A DNA stretch of 64,000 nucleotides from Gordonia oryzae (GCF_003797185.1 NZ_RKMH01000005.1:62001-126000); one strand, 5' to 3'. Positions 48,397-58,878 are shown, counted from the stretch's first letter. Made by a program: numbers and translations. Notes: generated by a model not told the origin, from the letters alone.

Positions 48397-48900
48397 ATGA
48401 GCACTGACGACACCAGCCGTGGCGCCGATGCCGGGTCGGGTTCGGCACGTGGTGGCGAGTCGATAGGCGACCCACTACGCGACCTGCTGCTCGCGCTGGC
48501 CGCCCAGATCGACGTCGTCGCGGGATGGTTCGGCACCGGTGCATCGGGAGCTACCGGCAGAACGGGGCCCACCGGCACCGCACGACCGGCCGGGTCCGTA
48601 TCGGGCGGTGCCACCGCGGCCGGCGCCTTCTTCGGCGACGGATCGGCCGCGGCCGCCGTCGGTGAGATCACCTCACTGATGAAGGAGATCGGGGACCTGC
48701 TCGCGCGGCTGATCGCCGCACTCATCACCTTGCTGGAGGCGATCGCGGCGGCTTTGCGCAGCGCGCCCGCCGACGCCGGGGCGCCACCGCGGCGCTACCA
48801 GCCGATCGCGGTGCGACTCGAGGCCGCCCCGCAGACACCGCCGACCGGTGCGTTGGGTGGACACGCTGTGGTCGACCCGACGTCGGAAGGTGAGAAGTGA
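48397..48900 (+). CDS. Hypothetical Ala/Gly-rich protein (167 aa)
   Basis: Not assigned. Residues ~20-45 contain an amphipathic helix (DPLRDLLLALAAQIDVVAGWF), 46-85 are low-complexity Gly/Ala/Thr, and ~90-120 form a hydrophobic helix (LMKEIGDLLARLIAALITLLEAIAAAL) that could associate with membrane or oligomerise. The C-terminus is Pro/Ala-rich. It overlaps the ROK kinase start (GTGATG) and equals the position of Rv2183c. The helices suggest a scaffold, not an enzyme. Confidence 0.75.
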   Translation: MSTDDTSRGADAGSGSARGGESIGDPLRDLLLALAAQIDVVAGWFGTGASGATGRTGPTGTARPAGSVSGGATAAGAFFGDGSAAAAVGEITSLMKEIGDLLARLIAALITLLEAIAAALRSAPADAGAPPRRYQPIAVRLEAAPQTPPTGALGGHAVVDPTSEGEK

Positions 48901-49892
48901 TGGGCGAGTTGACCATCGGGATCGACATCGGCGGCACCAGCGTGCGTGCCGCCGTGGTTGACGACTCGGGCGTCATGCTCGACACTCTGCGCGCGGCGAC
49001 CCCGCCGACGGCGCAAGCCCTCGAACACTGCCTCGACCGCCTGGTCGGCGAGCTGACCTCGCGCTGGGCGGCCAAGGCCGTCGGGGTGGCGATCGCGGGC
49101 TTCCTCACCCCCGACCGCGAGGTGGTGCGATTCGCCCCCCATCTGCCGTGGCGGGAGGCCCGGGTGGCCGAGGAAATGGCCGCGCGCATCGGTATACCGG
49201 TGTTCACCGAACACGACGCGAACTCGGCCGCGGTGGCCGAACGTCACTACGGGGCGGCGGCCCGCGGACACAATGTGCTGGTGTTGGCGATCGGCACTGG
49301 CATCGGTGCGGGCCTGTTGATCGACGGGGAGATCTATCGTGGCAGCTTTGGTGTCGCACCGGAGCTTGGGCACCTCACCATCGTCCCGGACGGCCGCCAA
49401 TGCTCCTGTGGTAAGCGTGGATGTTGGGAGAGGTATTGCAGCGGAACGGCTTTGGTTGACACCGTGGTCGAGTTGCTCGCCGACGGCGACTGGGGTCGCA
49501 GCCAGCTCGCGACCGATCTGGCCGCCGACCCCGGGTCGTTGACCGGCCGACGGGTGGCCGGCGCCGCCGCTGACGGCGACGCGGTGGCGGTGGCTGCGTT
49601 CGCCGCGTTCGCCGCATCGCTTGGCCAGGGCCTGGCGATGATCGCCGATGTCTTCGACCCCGACCTCATCGTCATCGCCGGCGGTGTCGGGACCGCGTCG
49701 GGGCTCTACCTCGACGAGGCCCGCGAGCACTATGCGCGGCTGGTCACCGGGGCCGGCCATCGGCAGCTCGCGCGTATCCGCGGTACGCAACTCGGTGAGA
49801 ACGCCGGAGTGCTCGGGGCCGCCGAGATCGCTCGCTTGGGGATCGGTGCGGGCGTGCGCAGGTCGCCGATGTCTGATCTTCCCGATGTCTGA
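48900..49892 (+). CDS. ROK family sugar kinase (glucokinase-like)
   Basis: A 330-residue ROK kinase. It opens with the phosphate-binding TIGIDIGGTSVRAAVVDD, has the catalytic region EHDANSAAVAE, GTGIGAGLLIDGEIYRG, and the zinc-binding ROK signature around ELGHLTIVPDG and CSCGKRGCWERYCSG. Likely phosphorylates glucose or a related hexose with ATP. Translationally coupled to the hypothetical gene before it, and 192 bases before plsC. GTG 48897 is an alternative start. Confidence 0.92.
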   Translation: MGELTIGIDIGGTSVRAAVVDDSGVMLDTLRAATPPTAQALEHCLDRLVGELTSRWAAKAVGVAIAGFLTPDREVVRFAPHLPWREARVAEEMAARIGIPVFTEHDANSAAVAERHYGAAARGHNVLVLAIGTGIGAGLLIDGEIYRGSFGVAPELGHLTIVPDGRQCSCGKRGCWERYCSGTALVDTVVELLADGDWGRSQLATDLAADPGSLTGRRVAGAAADGDAVAVAAFAAFAASLGQGLAMIADVFDPDLIVIAGGVGTASGLYLDEAREHYARLVTGAGHRQLARIRGTQLGENAGVLGAAEIARLGIGAGVRRSPMSDLPDV

Positions 49893-50084
49893 CGGGCCCG
49901 ACGCCGGATAACCTCATACGTGATGGCGACTGGAATCCGATGTCGGGGTGTCGGCGCAGGCCGCAAGTCCTGTGCGTCGGGTGGCCGATGCCTCACGCTC
50001 GTCGGCTGGGGTGAGTAGAGTTCACAACCGGATCGAGTGGCCGGTAAGCACTCGTCGGTGCGACGAAGGGTAGTGACACACACG

Positions 50085-50810
50085 ATGTGGTACCAGGTGT
50101 TCAAATACGTGCTGCTGGGCCCGCTGCTCCGGTTGCTGGGGCGGCCGACGATCGAAGGGCTGGAGAACATTCCGGCGCGCGGACCGGCCATCCTGGCCAG
50201 CAACCACCTGGCGGTGATGGACAGCTTCTTCCTGCCGCTGATGTGCCCGCGTCGCATCTACTTCCTGGCCAAGGCCGAGTACTTCAACGGGACCGGACTC
50301 AAGGGCAGGTTCCAGCGCTGGTTCTACACCGCGGTCGGCCAGATCCCCATCGACCGGTCTGGTGCCGAGGCGGCCGCCGGTGCGTTGACCGCAGCGAGCC
50401 GGCAGCTGGAAAAGGGTGAGCTGATGGGCATGTACCCCGAGGGCACCCGATCACCCGACGGTCGGCTCTACAAGGGCAAGACCGGGCTCGCGCGGATCGC
50501 GCTGGAGACCGGGGTGCCGGTGATCCCGGTAGCGATGATCGGTACCAACAAGTTCAATCCGCCTGGGACGGTGATGTTTCGACCGACCAAGGTCACCGTC
50601 CGGGTGGGTAAGCCGCTGAACTTCGATCGCTACGAAGGCATGCAGGGCAACCGATTCATCGAACGTGCCGTCACCGACGAGATCATGTACGAATTGATGC
50701 GTCTGTCGGGTCAGCAGTACGTCGACGTCTATGCAGCCAGCGTCAAAAACCGTTCGTCCGCCGAGTCCCTGGGTTCCAAGCCCGAAGCCCGAATGGGACC
50801 GGCTGCCTGA
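50085..50810 (+). CDS. plsC: 1-acyl-sn-glycerol-3-phosphate acyltransferase family (PlsC)
   Basis: A 241-residue membrane-associated lysophospholipid acyltransferase. Motif I is SNHLAVMDSFFLP (NHxxxxD), motif II region FYTAVGQIPIDRSG, motif III YPEGTRSPDGRLYKGKTG and motif IV VIPVAMIGTN. Position equals Rv2182c. ATG 50085 (MWYQVFKYVLLGPLLRLLG) is preferred over GTG 50037 or 50073 because the conserved start begins here; GAAGGG is 14 bases upstream. Converges with the mannosyltransferase gene across a hairpin. Confidence 0.92.
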   Translation: MWYQVFKYVLLGPLLRLLGRPTIEGLENIPARGPAILASNHLAVMDSFFLPLMCPRRIYFLAKAEYFNGTGLKGRFQRWFYTAVGQIPIDRSGAEAAAGALTAASRQLEKGELMGMYPEGTRSPDGRLYKGKTGLARIALETGVPVIPVAMIGTNKFNPPGTVMFRPTKVTVRVGKPLNFDRYEGMQGNRFIERAVTDEIMYELMRLSGQQYVDVYAASVKNRSSAESLGSKPEARMGPAA

Positions 50811-50818
50811 GCGTGCTC

Positions 50819-50835
50819 GCGGCCCTATAGGCCGC
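50819..50835. terminator. Short bidirectional hairpin between convergent genes
   Basis: GCGGCC-CTATA-GGCCGC between the plsC stop and the mannosyltransferase stop. Stem of 6 bp, no U tract. Confidence 0.4.
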
Positions 50836-50848
50836 CCACTGACCTGGG

Positions 50849-52189
50849 TCAGCGCGTGCGGATCTGGGCGAGTTCGGTCCGGCCGGTGGCCTCGTGGGTG
50901 CTCGGCGCCCGCAAGCCTTGGGCCGGGAACCGCCAGATCACCACGAGTGCGGCGATACCCCAGATCGAATACGAACTCCCGACGATCTGCGCGAGCACCG
51001 ACCACGAGGCCGAACTCTGTGGAAGGAATTGAAAAGGCCCGAGGGAGAACAGGAGAAGCCCGACCGCGGCCAGTCCGAGATGGGCGATCCGGGTGCCGCG
51101 AGACGACGTGCGCGCGGCAACCGTGATGGTGGTCAAGATCAGCGGGATCGTCCACACCCAATGATGCGCCCACGACGTGGGGGAGACGAGCAAACCCCAG
51201 ACCGCGATCGCGCAGGTCGCGAGCATCGCATTGATCCGCGCCGCGGGGCCGGCGCCCGCTGCGAACGATTCCCGGGGACGGCACACGTGCACCGCGCACA
51301 ACGCCAGCACGGTGACCGCCAACGAACTGAGCACCCAGGCGATCTGACCGTCGACGCCCGGCAGGATGCGCACCCACGCCGCGTTGAGGTTCTGGTTGAT
51401 GCGTCCGGCCGGATCGCCGATCCGCGTCGTGTGGAACAGCGTGTGCGTCCAATAACCCAACGAATCGCGCGGTAGCCACACCGCCGCGAACGCGCCCGCC
51501 AGCACGAAGGTGAGACCGGCGGTGGCGGCTGCACGCCAGCGGCGGGCGACGGCGAAGACGGCAATGAACACCAGCGGAGTGAGTTTGATCGCCGCGGCCA
51601 GACCCACCAGGATGCCCTGTGCCCGGGTCCAGGGCGTGCGCACGCGTGCGATGACGACGAAATCGAGCAGGATCATCGCCATCAGGATGACATTGACCTG
51701 ACCGAAACCCATCGTCATCCACACCGGATTGAGCCACAGTGCGCCCGCGGCGACGAGTGCCGCGAGCCACCAACGGTTGGTGCGGGTGCCCACCGACAAC
51801 AACGACAGCACGATGTGGACGATGAGCATCAGCAGCACGATGGTGAGCACAGACATCACCACCCCGGCCACCGGCAGGGGCATGGCACCGAGCGGGACGA
51901 AGCCGAGTGCGGCAAACGGCGGATAGGTGAACGGCAACCAGATGCCGTCGCTGGTGAACGGCATCGACCCGTCGGCATACAAGCTCTGTCCCTGCTGCCA
52001 GATCTGCGCACCGATTCGGTAGACGTCGAGGTCGATGCGGGTCCGGGTGCCGAAGCTGGAGGTGAACGGCACCCCGAACATCTGCATCCCCGCCGATGCG
52101 AGGAAGATCACTCCGATGACGATGCGCGCGCGCCGGGTCGGCGACCAGTGGCGCAACCGCTCATCCACCGAAGTCAGCATTGTCGTCAT
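50849..52189 (-). CDS. GT87/GT-C polytopic alpha-(1->2)-mannosyltransferase
   Basis: A 446-residue integral membrane protein with about ten to eleven hydrophobic helices and a GT87 (DUF2029) plan: FGTRTRIDLDVYRIGAQIW with the catalytic Asp in the first loop, then GSMPFTSDGIWLPFTYPPFA. Members use polyprenyl-phosphomannose on the outer face. By position it equals Rv2181, the alpha-1,2-mannosyltransferase that adds side branches to lipomannan/lipoarabinomannan. ATG start. Confidence 0.88.
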   Translation of the reverse strand: MTTMLTSVDERLRHWSPTRRARIVIGVIFLASAGMQMFGVPFTSSFGTRTRIDLDVYRIGAQIWQQGQSLYADGSMPFTSDGIWLPFTYPPFAALGFVPLGAMPLPVAGVVMSVLTIVLLMLIVHIVLSLLSVGTRTNRWWLAALVAAGALWLNPVWMTMGFGQVNVILMAMILLDFVVIARVRTPWTRAQGILVGLAAAIKLTPLVFIAVFAVARRWRAAATAGLTFVLAGAFAAVWLPRDSLGYWTHTLFHTTRIGDPAGRINQNLNAAWVRILPGVDGQIAWVLSSLAVTVLALCAVHVCRPRESFAAGAGPAARINAMLATCAIAVWGLLVSPTSWAHHWVWTIPLILTTITVAARTSSRGTRIAHLGLAAVGLLLFSLGPFQFLPQSSASWSVLAQIVGSSYSIWGIAALVVIWRFPAQGLRAPSTHEATGRTELAQIRTR

Positions 52190-52251
52190 GACGGGCTCTT
52201 CGTTCCTCTCCGGCGGCGACCCTCGCCGGGTGGCGGGTGATACTTACCAGT

Positions 52252-52743
52252 ATGCGGTTCTTCTACGACTCGGAGTTTATCGAGGACGGCACCACGATCG
52301 ATCTCATCTCGATCGGTGTCGTCGCCGAGGACGGTCGAGAATTTTACGCGGTGTCCACCGAGTTCGATTCGGGCCGGGCCGGGGACTGGGTTCGCGCGAA
52401 CGTCCTTCCCAAGCTGCCGTCGCCGGCGTCACGGGCATGGCGGTCCCGGCGCGCCATCCGTGAGGACCTCCTGGACTTCCTGACCACCGAGCCCGGCGAC
52501 ATCGAATTGTGGGCCTGGGTGGGCGCTTACGACCACGTCGTGCTGTGCCAGCTATGGGGGCCGATGACCGCGTTGCCGCGAACGATCCCACGTTTCACCC
52601 GCGAACTACGTCAGCACTGGGAATACGCGGGCCGTCCAGCCCTGCCGTCGGCACCCGCCGACGCCCATGACGCACTCAGTGACGCTCGACACAACTGGCG
52701 CAAGTGGCAGGCGATCGAACACGCACGGCAGACCCGGGGCTGA
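52252..52743 (+). CDS. DEDDh 3'-5' exoribonuclease (polyadenylate-specific AS type)
   Basis: A 163-residue small exoribonuclease related to M. tuberculosis Rv2179c, which trims 3' ends of RNA with preference for adenylates. Catalytic residues: D and E in MRFFYDSEFIEDG, Asp in AWVGAYDHVVL, and HDALSDARHNW. The ATG at 52252 is tightly set by the motif near the N-terminus. Divergent from the mannosyltransferase, followed by a repeat tract and aroG. Confidence 0.9.
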   Translation: MRFFYDSEFIEDGTTIDLISIGVVAEDGREFYAVSTEFDSGRAGDWVRANVLPKLPSPASRAWRSRRAIREDLLDFLTTEPGDIELWAWVGAYDHVVLCQLWGPMTALPRTIPRFTRELRQHWEYAGRPALPSAPADAHDALSDARHNWRKWQAIEHARQTRG

Positions 52744-52749
52744 TCATTC

Positions 52750-54254
<1,505 letters not shown>

Positions 54255-54307
54255 GCTTTTCGGTTGCTGAAGGCTTTCGGGCGCCCGGGGGTTTTCGGGT
54301 GCGTGCC

Positions 54308-55495
54308 TCAGGAGAGCAGCAACTGCGAGCCGACCCACCATCCGGCGCCACCCGCCGCGGCCGCCGCGATGAGCACGATCACCAACCAGATCAGTGTGCG
54401 CAGGCGCCCGTCGGTGGCATCGTCGAACCTCTCGGGCGGGCCCTGCCCACTACTGCGGTTGCTCGCCACGGATCCGGGTGTGGCATGGCGATCGATCGCC
54501 GCCGATGCCGTCGTCGGTGGCGTGTCGGTCGTCGATCGGGACCAGGCTCGCGCGGCAACCCGGGTGCCGTGCGGGCTGACCGCCGCCCGACGGCGTGCCA
54601 TCGTCTCCCGCTCGGCGGAGCGTCGTGGGGCCGGCACGGTGAACGGCGGCAGATCGAGATCTTCGGCCACGTCGAGCAGCGCCTCCCGCATCTCGAAGGC
54701 GTTCGCGTAGCGATCGGCCGGGCGGCGTTCGGTCGCCCGTAACACCACCTCGTCGAGTTCGACCGGTACCCCGGCGATCACGTCACCGGGAGCAGGTACG
54801 TCATAGGTCAGTCTCTGGTAGGCCAGTGCCAGTGGCGTATCGCCGCGGAACGGCGTACGCCCGGTGAGCAATTCGAAGAGCATGACCCCCATCGAATAGA
54901 CGTCGCTGCGGGCATCGGCGGTCGCAGACTCGACCTGCTCGGGGGAGAGGTAGGCGGCGGTGCCGAGGATGACGCTGGCCGAGGTGACGCCCGACTCGGC
55001 GACCGCGCGCACCAGCCCGAAGTCGGCGACCTTGACCTCGCCGGCATCAGAGATCAGCACGTTCTCGGGTTTGATATCGCGATGTACCAGGCCGGCCGCG
55101 TGTGCCGTACCCAGTCCGCCCAGTGTCGGATCGGCAATGGCGAGGACCGCATGCGGGGGCATCGGGCCCCGCTCGCGCAACAATTCCCGGACACTGCCGC
55201 CCTCGACGAGTTCCATCACCAGGAAGGCGACCCCGTCGTCAATGCCCTGGTCGTAGACCGCGACGAGCCCGGGATGTTTGAGACCGGCCACCGCCCGCGC
55301 CTCGAACTCGAAGCGGCGCAAGAACTGGGGGTCCGCGGAATATCGGGTGTCCATCACCTTGACCGCGACATCACGGCCCAGCCGTAGATCGAGAGCGAGG
55401 TACACCGCCGACATCCCGCCACGTGCGATGGGCGCGTCGATGCGGTAGCGGTCCTCCAGCACCGCCCCGATCAGCTCGTCGACCCCTGCCTGCAC
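54308..55495 (-). CDS. pknL: Serine/threonine protein kinase PknL
   Basis: A 395-residue Hanks-type kinase. The glycine loop IARGGMSAVYLALD, the catalytic lysine in VAVKVMDT, the loop HRDIKPENVLI and ADFGLVRA are intact. A juxtamembrane basic region follows the kinase domain (to ~280), then one membrane helix (LIWLVIVLIAAAAAGGAGWW) and almost no external part, so no PASTA sensor. PknL of M. tuberculosis (Rv2176) phosphorylates the DNA-binding protein encoded divergently. GTG 55495 is set by the motif VDELIGAVLEDRYRI and by a TAGATT box 7 bases upstream. Confidence 0.93.
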   Translation of the reverse strand: MQAGVDELIGAVLEDRYRIDAPIARGGMSAVYLALDLRLGRDVAVKVMDTRYSADPQFLRRFEFEARAVAGLKHPGLVAVYDQGIDDGVAFLVMELVEGGSVRELLRERGPMPPHAVLAIADPTLGGLGTAHAAGLVHRDIKPENVLISDAGEVKVADFGLVRAVAESGVTSASVILGTAAYLSPEQVESATADARSDVYSMGVMLFELLTGRTPFRGDTPLALAYQRLTYDVPAPGDVIAGVPVELDEVVLRATERRPADRYANAFEMREALLDVAEDLDLPPFTVPAPRRSAERETMARRRAAVSPHGTRVAARAWSRSTTDTPPTTASAAIDRHATPGSVASNRSSGQGPPERFDDATDGRLRTLIWLVIVLIAAAAAGGAGWWVGSQLLLS

Positions 55496-55502
55496 GACAG
55501 TG

Positions 55503-55508
55503 AATCTA
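55503..55508 (-). promoter_or_regulatory. Putative -10 box of pknL
   Basis: TAGATT on the minus strand, 7 bases before the GTG start; one half of a back-to-back leaderless pair. Confidence 0.45.
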
Positions 55509-55610
55509 CCTGGGTGGCGGTCCTGCGCACCGCAACCACTGCGGTGCTGTGCACCACCGAGCCCGGCGGTGATGGCGGCGATCCAGGTGAAGACACCGGC
55601 CGGGAGCCGG

Positions 55611-55616
55611 TAATCT
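55611..55616 (+). promoter_or_regulatory. Putative -10 box of the Rv2175c-like gene
   Basis: TAATCT, 7 bases before the GTG start; about 100 bases from the divergent pknL box. Confidence 0.45.
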
Positions 55617-55623
55617 CTGGGCC

Positions 55624-55989
55624 GTGAGTTCACTTCCCCTCTCGCGCGATGTCATCCCGGCCGGGGTCGAGACGTATTCGGTCGACGAGGTCTCCCGACG
55701 GTTGGGAGTCTCGACCAATCGCGTGCGCACCTTGATCCGCGACCACCGCCTGCTGGCCGTCTCCCGGGACGGCGAGCCCGCGGTGCCCCGCCTGTTTTTC
55801 GACGACCTCGGTATCGCCAAGCACTTCACCGGCCTTGTCGATGTCCTACTTGACGGCGGATTCACCCGCGACGAAGCGATGCGTTGGCTGTTCACCGAGT
55901 TCGACGATTTGCAGATGCACCCGGCCGCGGCGCTGCACACCCACTCGGCACGCGAGGTCATCCGACGAGCGCAGGCGCAGGCGTTCTAG
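55624..55989 (+). CDS. Rv2175c-like DNA-binding protein, likely PknL substrate
   Basis: A 121-residue winged helix-turn-helix protein. TYSVDEVSRRLGVSTNRVRTLI is a MerR/excisionase-type HTH, followed by VPRLFFDDLGIAKHFTGLVDVLLDGGFTRDEAM split across a wing and a C-terminal helical domain. The M. tuberculosis homologue Rv2175c binds DNA and loses binding when PknL phosphorylates an N-terminal threonine; here the N-terminus is MSSLPLSRDVIPAG with serines but no threonine before residue 17, so the site may differ. GTG start; the stop overlaps that of mptA. Confidence 0.9.
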   Translation: MSSLPLSRDVIPAGVETYSVDEVSRRLGVSTNRVRTLIRDHRLLAVSRDGEPAVPRLFFDDLGIAKHFTGLVDVLLDGGFTRDEAMRWLFTEFDDLQMHPAAALHTHSAREVIRRAQAQAF

Positions 55990-57548
55990 GTCTCACACCC
56001 CTGGGGCCTGTCGGCTTCGGCGCCCCACAACCGGCGGGCCACGGCGCCCAGGCGCAGCGGGTCGGGGCGCAGCAGCGAGATGGCGGCGAGTAGCGACACC
56101 GCGGCAGCCAGCGCCGCCTCGGGCAGCTTGTAGAAGACGATCGAATCGTCGGGCTGGAAGACGATCACCATGAACGTCGACACCCCGACCACGACGGCGC
56201 GCACCCAGTCGGGCAGCGTGAACGCGACCGAGATGACGAGGACCCACGTGTAGTACCAGGGCAATGTCGAGGGTTCGAGCAGCAGCACCGCCAGCATCGC
56301 CCAGGCCAGCCCGGCGACGGCGCTGCGTTCGTCGGCGCGGTGGCGCCACCACAAAGCCACGAGAATGATCGCCAGAGACACAGCACCGATCGCCCGTGTG
56401 ACGGTGAGCACCGGCCACAGGTTCAGCGAGGTGAACGGTGCTGCCACCAGCGTCACCAGATGTGCCACGGCAGTGGGCAGTGTGAACCAGTTGATGATCT
56501 GGTCGGCCCAGCCCAAGCCGGTGAGCCATCCCAGTCCCAGACCGAGTGCGGCGGTCCAGGCAGCGAACACCGCGACGGGCACGACAATCACCACCGCGAA
56601 CACCCGCGCGACGTCGGCGCGGGTGACCTTACGTTCGGATCGGATGTGGGAGAGCCAGATCCACACAACAAACGGGATCGCCACTCCCGCGGTGACCTTG
56701 ATCGATACGGCCAGCCCGAGCACCGCCAGTCCGCTGAGGTGCCGGCCGGCGACGGTCAGTGCGAGCCCGGCGGCCAGCATACCCATCATCAGCAGTTCCA
56801 CGTGTGGGCCGCCGACGACGTGGATCACCACCATCGGATTGAGCAACGCCAGCCACACCCCGACCTCCGGTGACGCGCCGAAGTGGGTCGCCAGACGCGG
56901 AATGGCCCACAGTGACAACAGGAGTCCGGGCAACAACGCCACTCGCATCAACCAGACTCCGGTGAGGACGTGCTCACCCGACACGGCCACCACACCTCGG
57001 GTGATCGCCATGAACATCGGGCCGTACGGCGCGGTCGTCGACGCCCACACCTGCGCCATGCTGTCGAGGACGGGACCGGGATGGTGGGCAGGTCCGTCGG
57101 CGTAGGGATCGAATCCGGCGGCGAAGACCACACCCTGGCCGAGGTAGGCATAGACGTCGCGGCTGAACAGTGGCACGGTCACGCACAGCGGTGCGGCCCA
57201 ACCGATCACTGTCCATCGCAATGTGGTCAGGCTCGGCCGGGGTTCACCGGCAACCGGCGTGCACAATCGGCGACCCACACGCATCCACGCGAACACCATC
57301 GCAGCGACGCCGAGCCAGAACACGATCGCGCCCAGCGTCTTTCCGTGGCCGTAGGTGATTGCGTCGAGTCCCACGCGCTGCAGACCCGGGTGATTGCGTG
57401 GGATGTCGGCGACTGAGAACCCGCCCAGGCACACCGCGATCGCCCCGATCCCGCCGAGCCAGATCTCGGTCGGCAGGCGCGATGGCGGGCCCGGTTGCCC
57501 GAGCGTCGACCGGCCGGTCGTCGTCACAATCCGACTGCGAGAGAACAC
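55986..57548 (-). CDS. mptA: Polyprenyl-phosphomannose-dependent alpha-(1->6)-mannosyltransferase MptA
   Basis: A 520-residue membrane enzyme with about twelve hydrophobic helices. The GT-C active-site region in the first external loop reads LFSRDVYAYLGQGVVFAAG, and the family tail segment LPWYYTWVLVISVAFTLP is present. MptA (Rv2174 in M. tuberculosis) elongates the alpha-1,6-mannan core of lipomannan using decaprenyl-phosphomannose. GTG start 3 bases after the polyprenyl synthase stop, same strand. Its stop overlaps the converging Rv2175c-like gene by 4 bases. Confidence 0.92.
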   Translation of the reverse strand: MFSRSRIVTTTGRSTLGQPGPPSRLPTEIWLGGIGAIAVCLGGFSVADIPRNHPGLQRVGLDAITYGHGKTLGAIVFWLGVAAMVFAWMRVGRRLCTPVAGEPRPSLTTLRWTVIGWAAPLCVTVPLFSRDVYAYLGQGVVFAAGFDPYADGPAHHPGPVLDSMAQVWASTTAPYGPMFMAITRGVVAVSGEHVLTGVWLMRVALLPGLLLSLWAIPRLATHFGASPEVGVWLALLNPMVVIHVVGGPHVELLMMGMLAAGLALTVAGRHLSGLAVLGLAVSIKVTAGVAIPFVVWIWLSHIRSERKVTRADVARVFAVVIVVPVAVFAAWTAALGLGLGWLTGLGWADQIINWFTLPTAVAHLVTLVAAPFTSLNLWPVLTVTRAIGAVSLAIILVALWWRHRADERSAVAGLAWAMLAVLLLEPSTLPWYYTWVLVISVAFTLPDWVRAVVVGVSTFMVIVFQPDDSIVFYKLPEAALAAAVSLLAAISLLRPDPLRLGAVARRLWGAEADRPQGCET

Positions 57549-57551
57549 GAG

Positions 57552-58706
57552 TCAGGCCTCGCGGTGGGCGATTCGACCGGCCATTGCGATCAGATCGGCC
57601 CGGATATCGGTGCCGATCTCGGCGTGTTCGAGCCGGGTGACGGCGGCGTCGAGCAGGTCGATGATGCGGCGTTCGATCTCGTCGACGGCTCCCACATCGA
57701 CGAGAAGCTCACGGATGCGGTTCAATTCGTTGTCGTCGAGCCGACGGCCGACCGCGTCGCGCAGCGCGATCGCCGACCGTGGGTCGCGCTGTTGGGCGCG
57801 CTTGAGGCCCAGCGCCAGAAGCGCGGTGCGTTTGCCCTCGGCGAGATCGTCGCCGGAGGGCTTACCGGTCCGATCCGGGTCGCCGAACATTCCGAGCAGA
57901 TCGTCTCGCAGCTGAAAGGCGATGCCCAGATCGTGGCCCACCGAGCGCAGGTCGTCGAGTAGTTCGGCAGGGCCGCCGGCCATGCGGGCCCCGAGTTCGA
58001 GAGGACGGGCAACGGTATAGGCGGCGGTCTTGAATTCCATCACCCGATAGGCGGATTCGACCGTCTCGTCGCCGCTGACCTCGTTGACGATGTCGAGATA
58101 CTGACCGCCGAGCACCTCGGTGCGCATCGCCGCCCAGATTGCCGAGACCGTGGCCGGAAGTGGATTCGGTGCAGGTGCACCGGTGTCCGGTCCGGCCGGG
58201 CTGTGGCCGCCGAAGAGGTCGTCGGCCCAGGCCAGCGCGAGATCGCCGGCGAGGATGGCCGCGGCGACGCCGTGGCGGGCACCATCGCCGGACCATCCGG
58301 CGTCGCGATGGGCGGTCTCGAAGCGCCGATGCACCGTCGGCCGACCGCGGCGGGTGTCGGAATGATCGATGATGTCGTCGTGGATCAATGCACATGCCTG
58401 CACGAGTTCCAATGCGGCACAGACCCGCAGCGCATCGGTGACGGACTGTTCGGGATGGGGCGGTCGCCGGTGTGGGCTACTCATCGCGGCCAACCAGCCC
58501 GCGTAGGCGAACATCGGTCGAACACGTTTGCCGCCGAAACGGACGAAGTCGGCGACGATGTCGGCAGCACGGCCCACGACCGGCGCGATGTCGCCGGCGA
58601 CCGGCAGTGTGGCGTCGAAGAAGTGCTCGAGGACCGCGCCCGTGGCGTCGGGTACCTCCGACAACGACGTGGGCTCTGCGGCGGGCGGCGGTGCGGTCGG
58701 GCTCAC
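57552..58706 (-). CDS. idsA2: Polyprenyl diphosphate synthase (IdsA2/GrcC type)
   Basis: A 384-residue trans-isoprenyl diphosphate synthase. First Asp-rich motif: HDDIIDHSDTRRGRPTVHR; second: QLRDDLLGMFGDPDRTGKP; GGKRVRPMFAYAG binds the allylic substrate. The chain length it makes cannot be fixed by eye. Lying directly before mptA, it could supply the polyprenyl carrier for mannose transfer. GTG 58706 with a TAGCCT box 6 bases upstream. Confidence 0.92.
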   Translation of the reverse strand: MSPTAPPPAAEPTSLSEVPDATGAVLEHFFDATLPVAGDIAPVVGRAADIVADFVRFGGKRVRPMFAYAGWLAAMSSPHRRPPHPEQSVTDALRVCAALELVQACALIHDDIIDHSDTRRGRPTVHRRFETAHRDAGWSGDGARHGVAAAILAGDLALAWADDLFGGHSPAGPDTGAPAPNPLPATVSAIWAAMRTEVLGGQYLDIVNEVSGDETVESAYRVMEFKTAAYTVARPLELGARMAGGPAELLDDLRSVGHDLGIAFQLRDDLLGMFGDPDRTGKPSGDDLAEGKRTALLALGLKRAQQRDPRSAIALRDAVGRRLDDNELNRIRELLVDVGAVDEIERRIIDLLDAAVTRLEHAEIGTDIRADLIAMAGRIAHREA

Positions 58707-58712
58707 TCCCTC

Positions 58713-58718
58713 AGGCTA
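58713..58718 (-). promoter_or_regulatory. Putative -10 box of the polyprenyl synthase gene
   Basis: TAGCCT on the minus strand, 6 bases before the GTG start. Confidence 0.35.
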
Positions 58719-58789
58719 GGGCATGTCGTCTGTGGACAGACACGTTCGGAGCGCCTGCCGCGAACGGCACCGCACCGGCGATCGACATG

Positions 58790-58868
58790 CACCGACGACC
58801 GACACGCACCGACGACCGACACGCAGTGACGACCGACACGCAGTGACGACCGACACGCAGTGACGGCC
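58790..58868 (+). repeat. 17-bp tandem repeat array before metF
   Basis: Four full copies of CACCGACGACCGACACG (58790, 58807, 58824, 58841; the last two start CAGTG) plus a partial fifth run up to the metF promoter. The array covers the place where a -35 element would be. It contains no spacers and is not CRISPR. Confidence 0.85.
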
Positions 58869-58872
58869 TACG

Positions 58873-58878
58873 TACAAT
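58873..58878 (+). promoter_or_regulatory. -10 box of leaderless metF
   Basis: TACAAT, 6 bases before the GTG start of metF, next to the repeat array. Confidence 0.6.

Noticed and set aside
58790..58868. CRISPR-like array
   Set aside because: Units are contiguous 17-mers with no spacers and no cas genes nearby.
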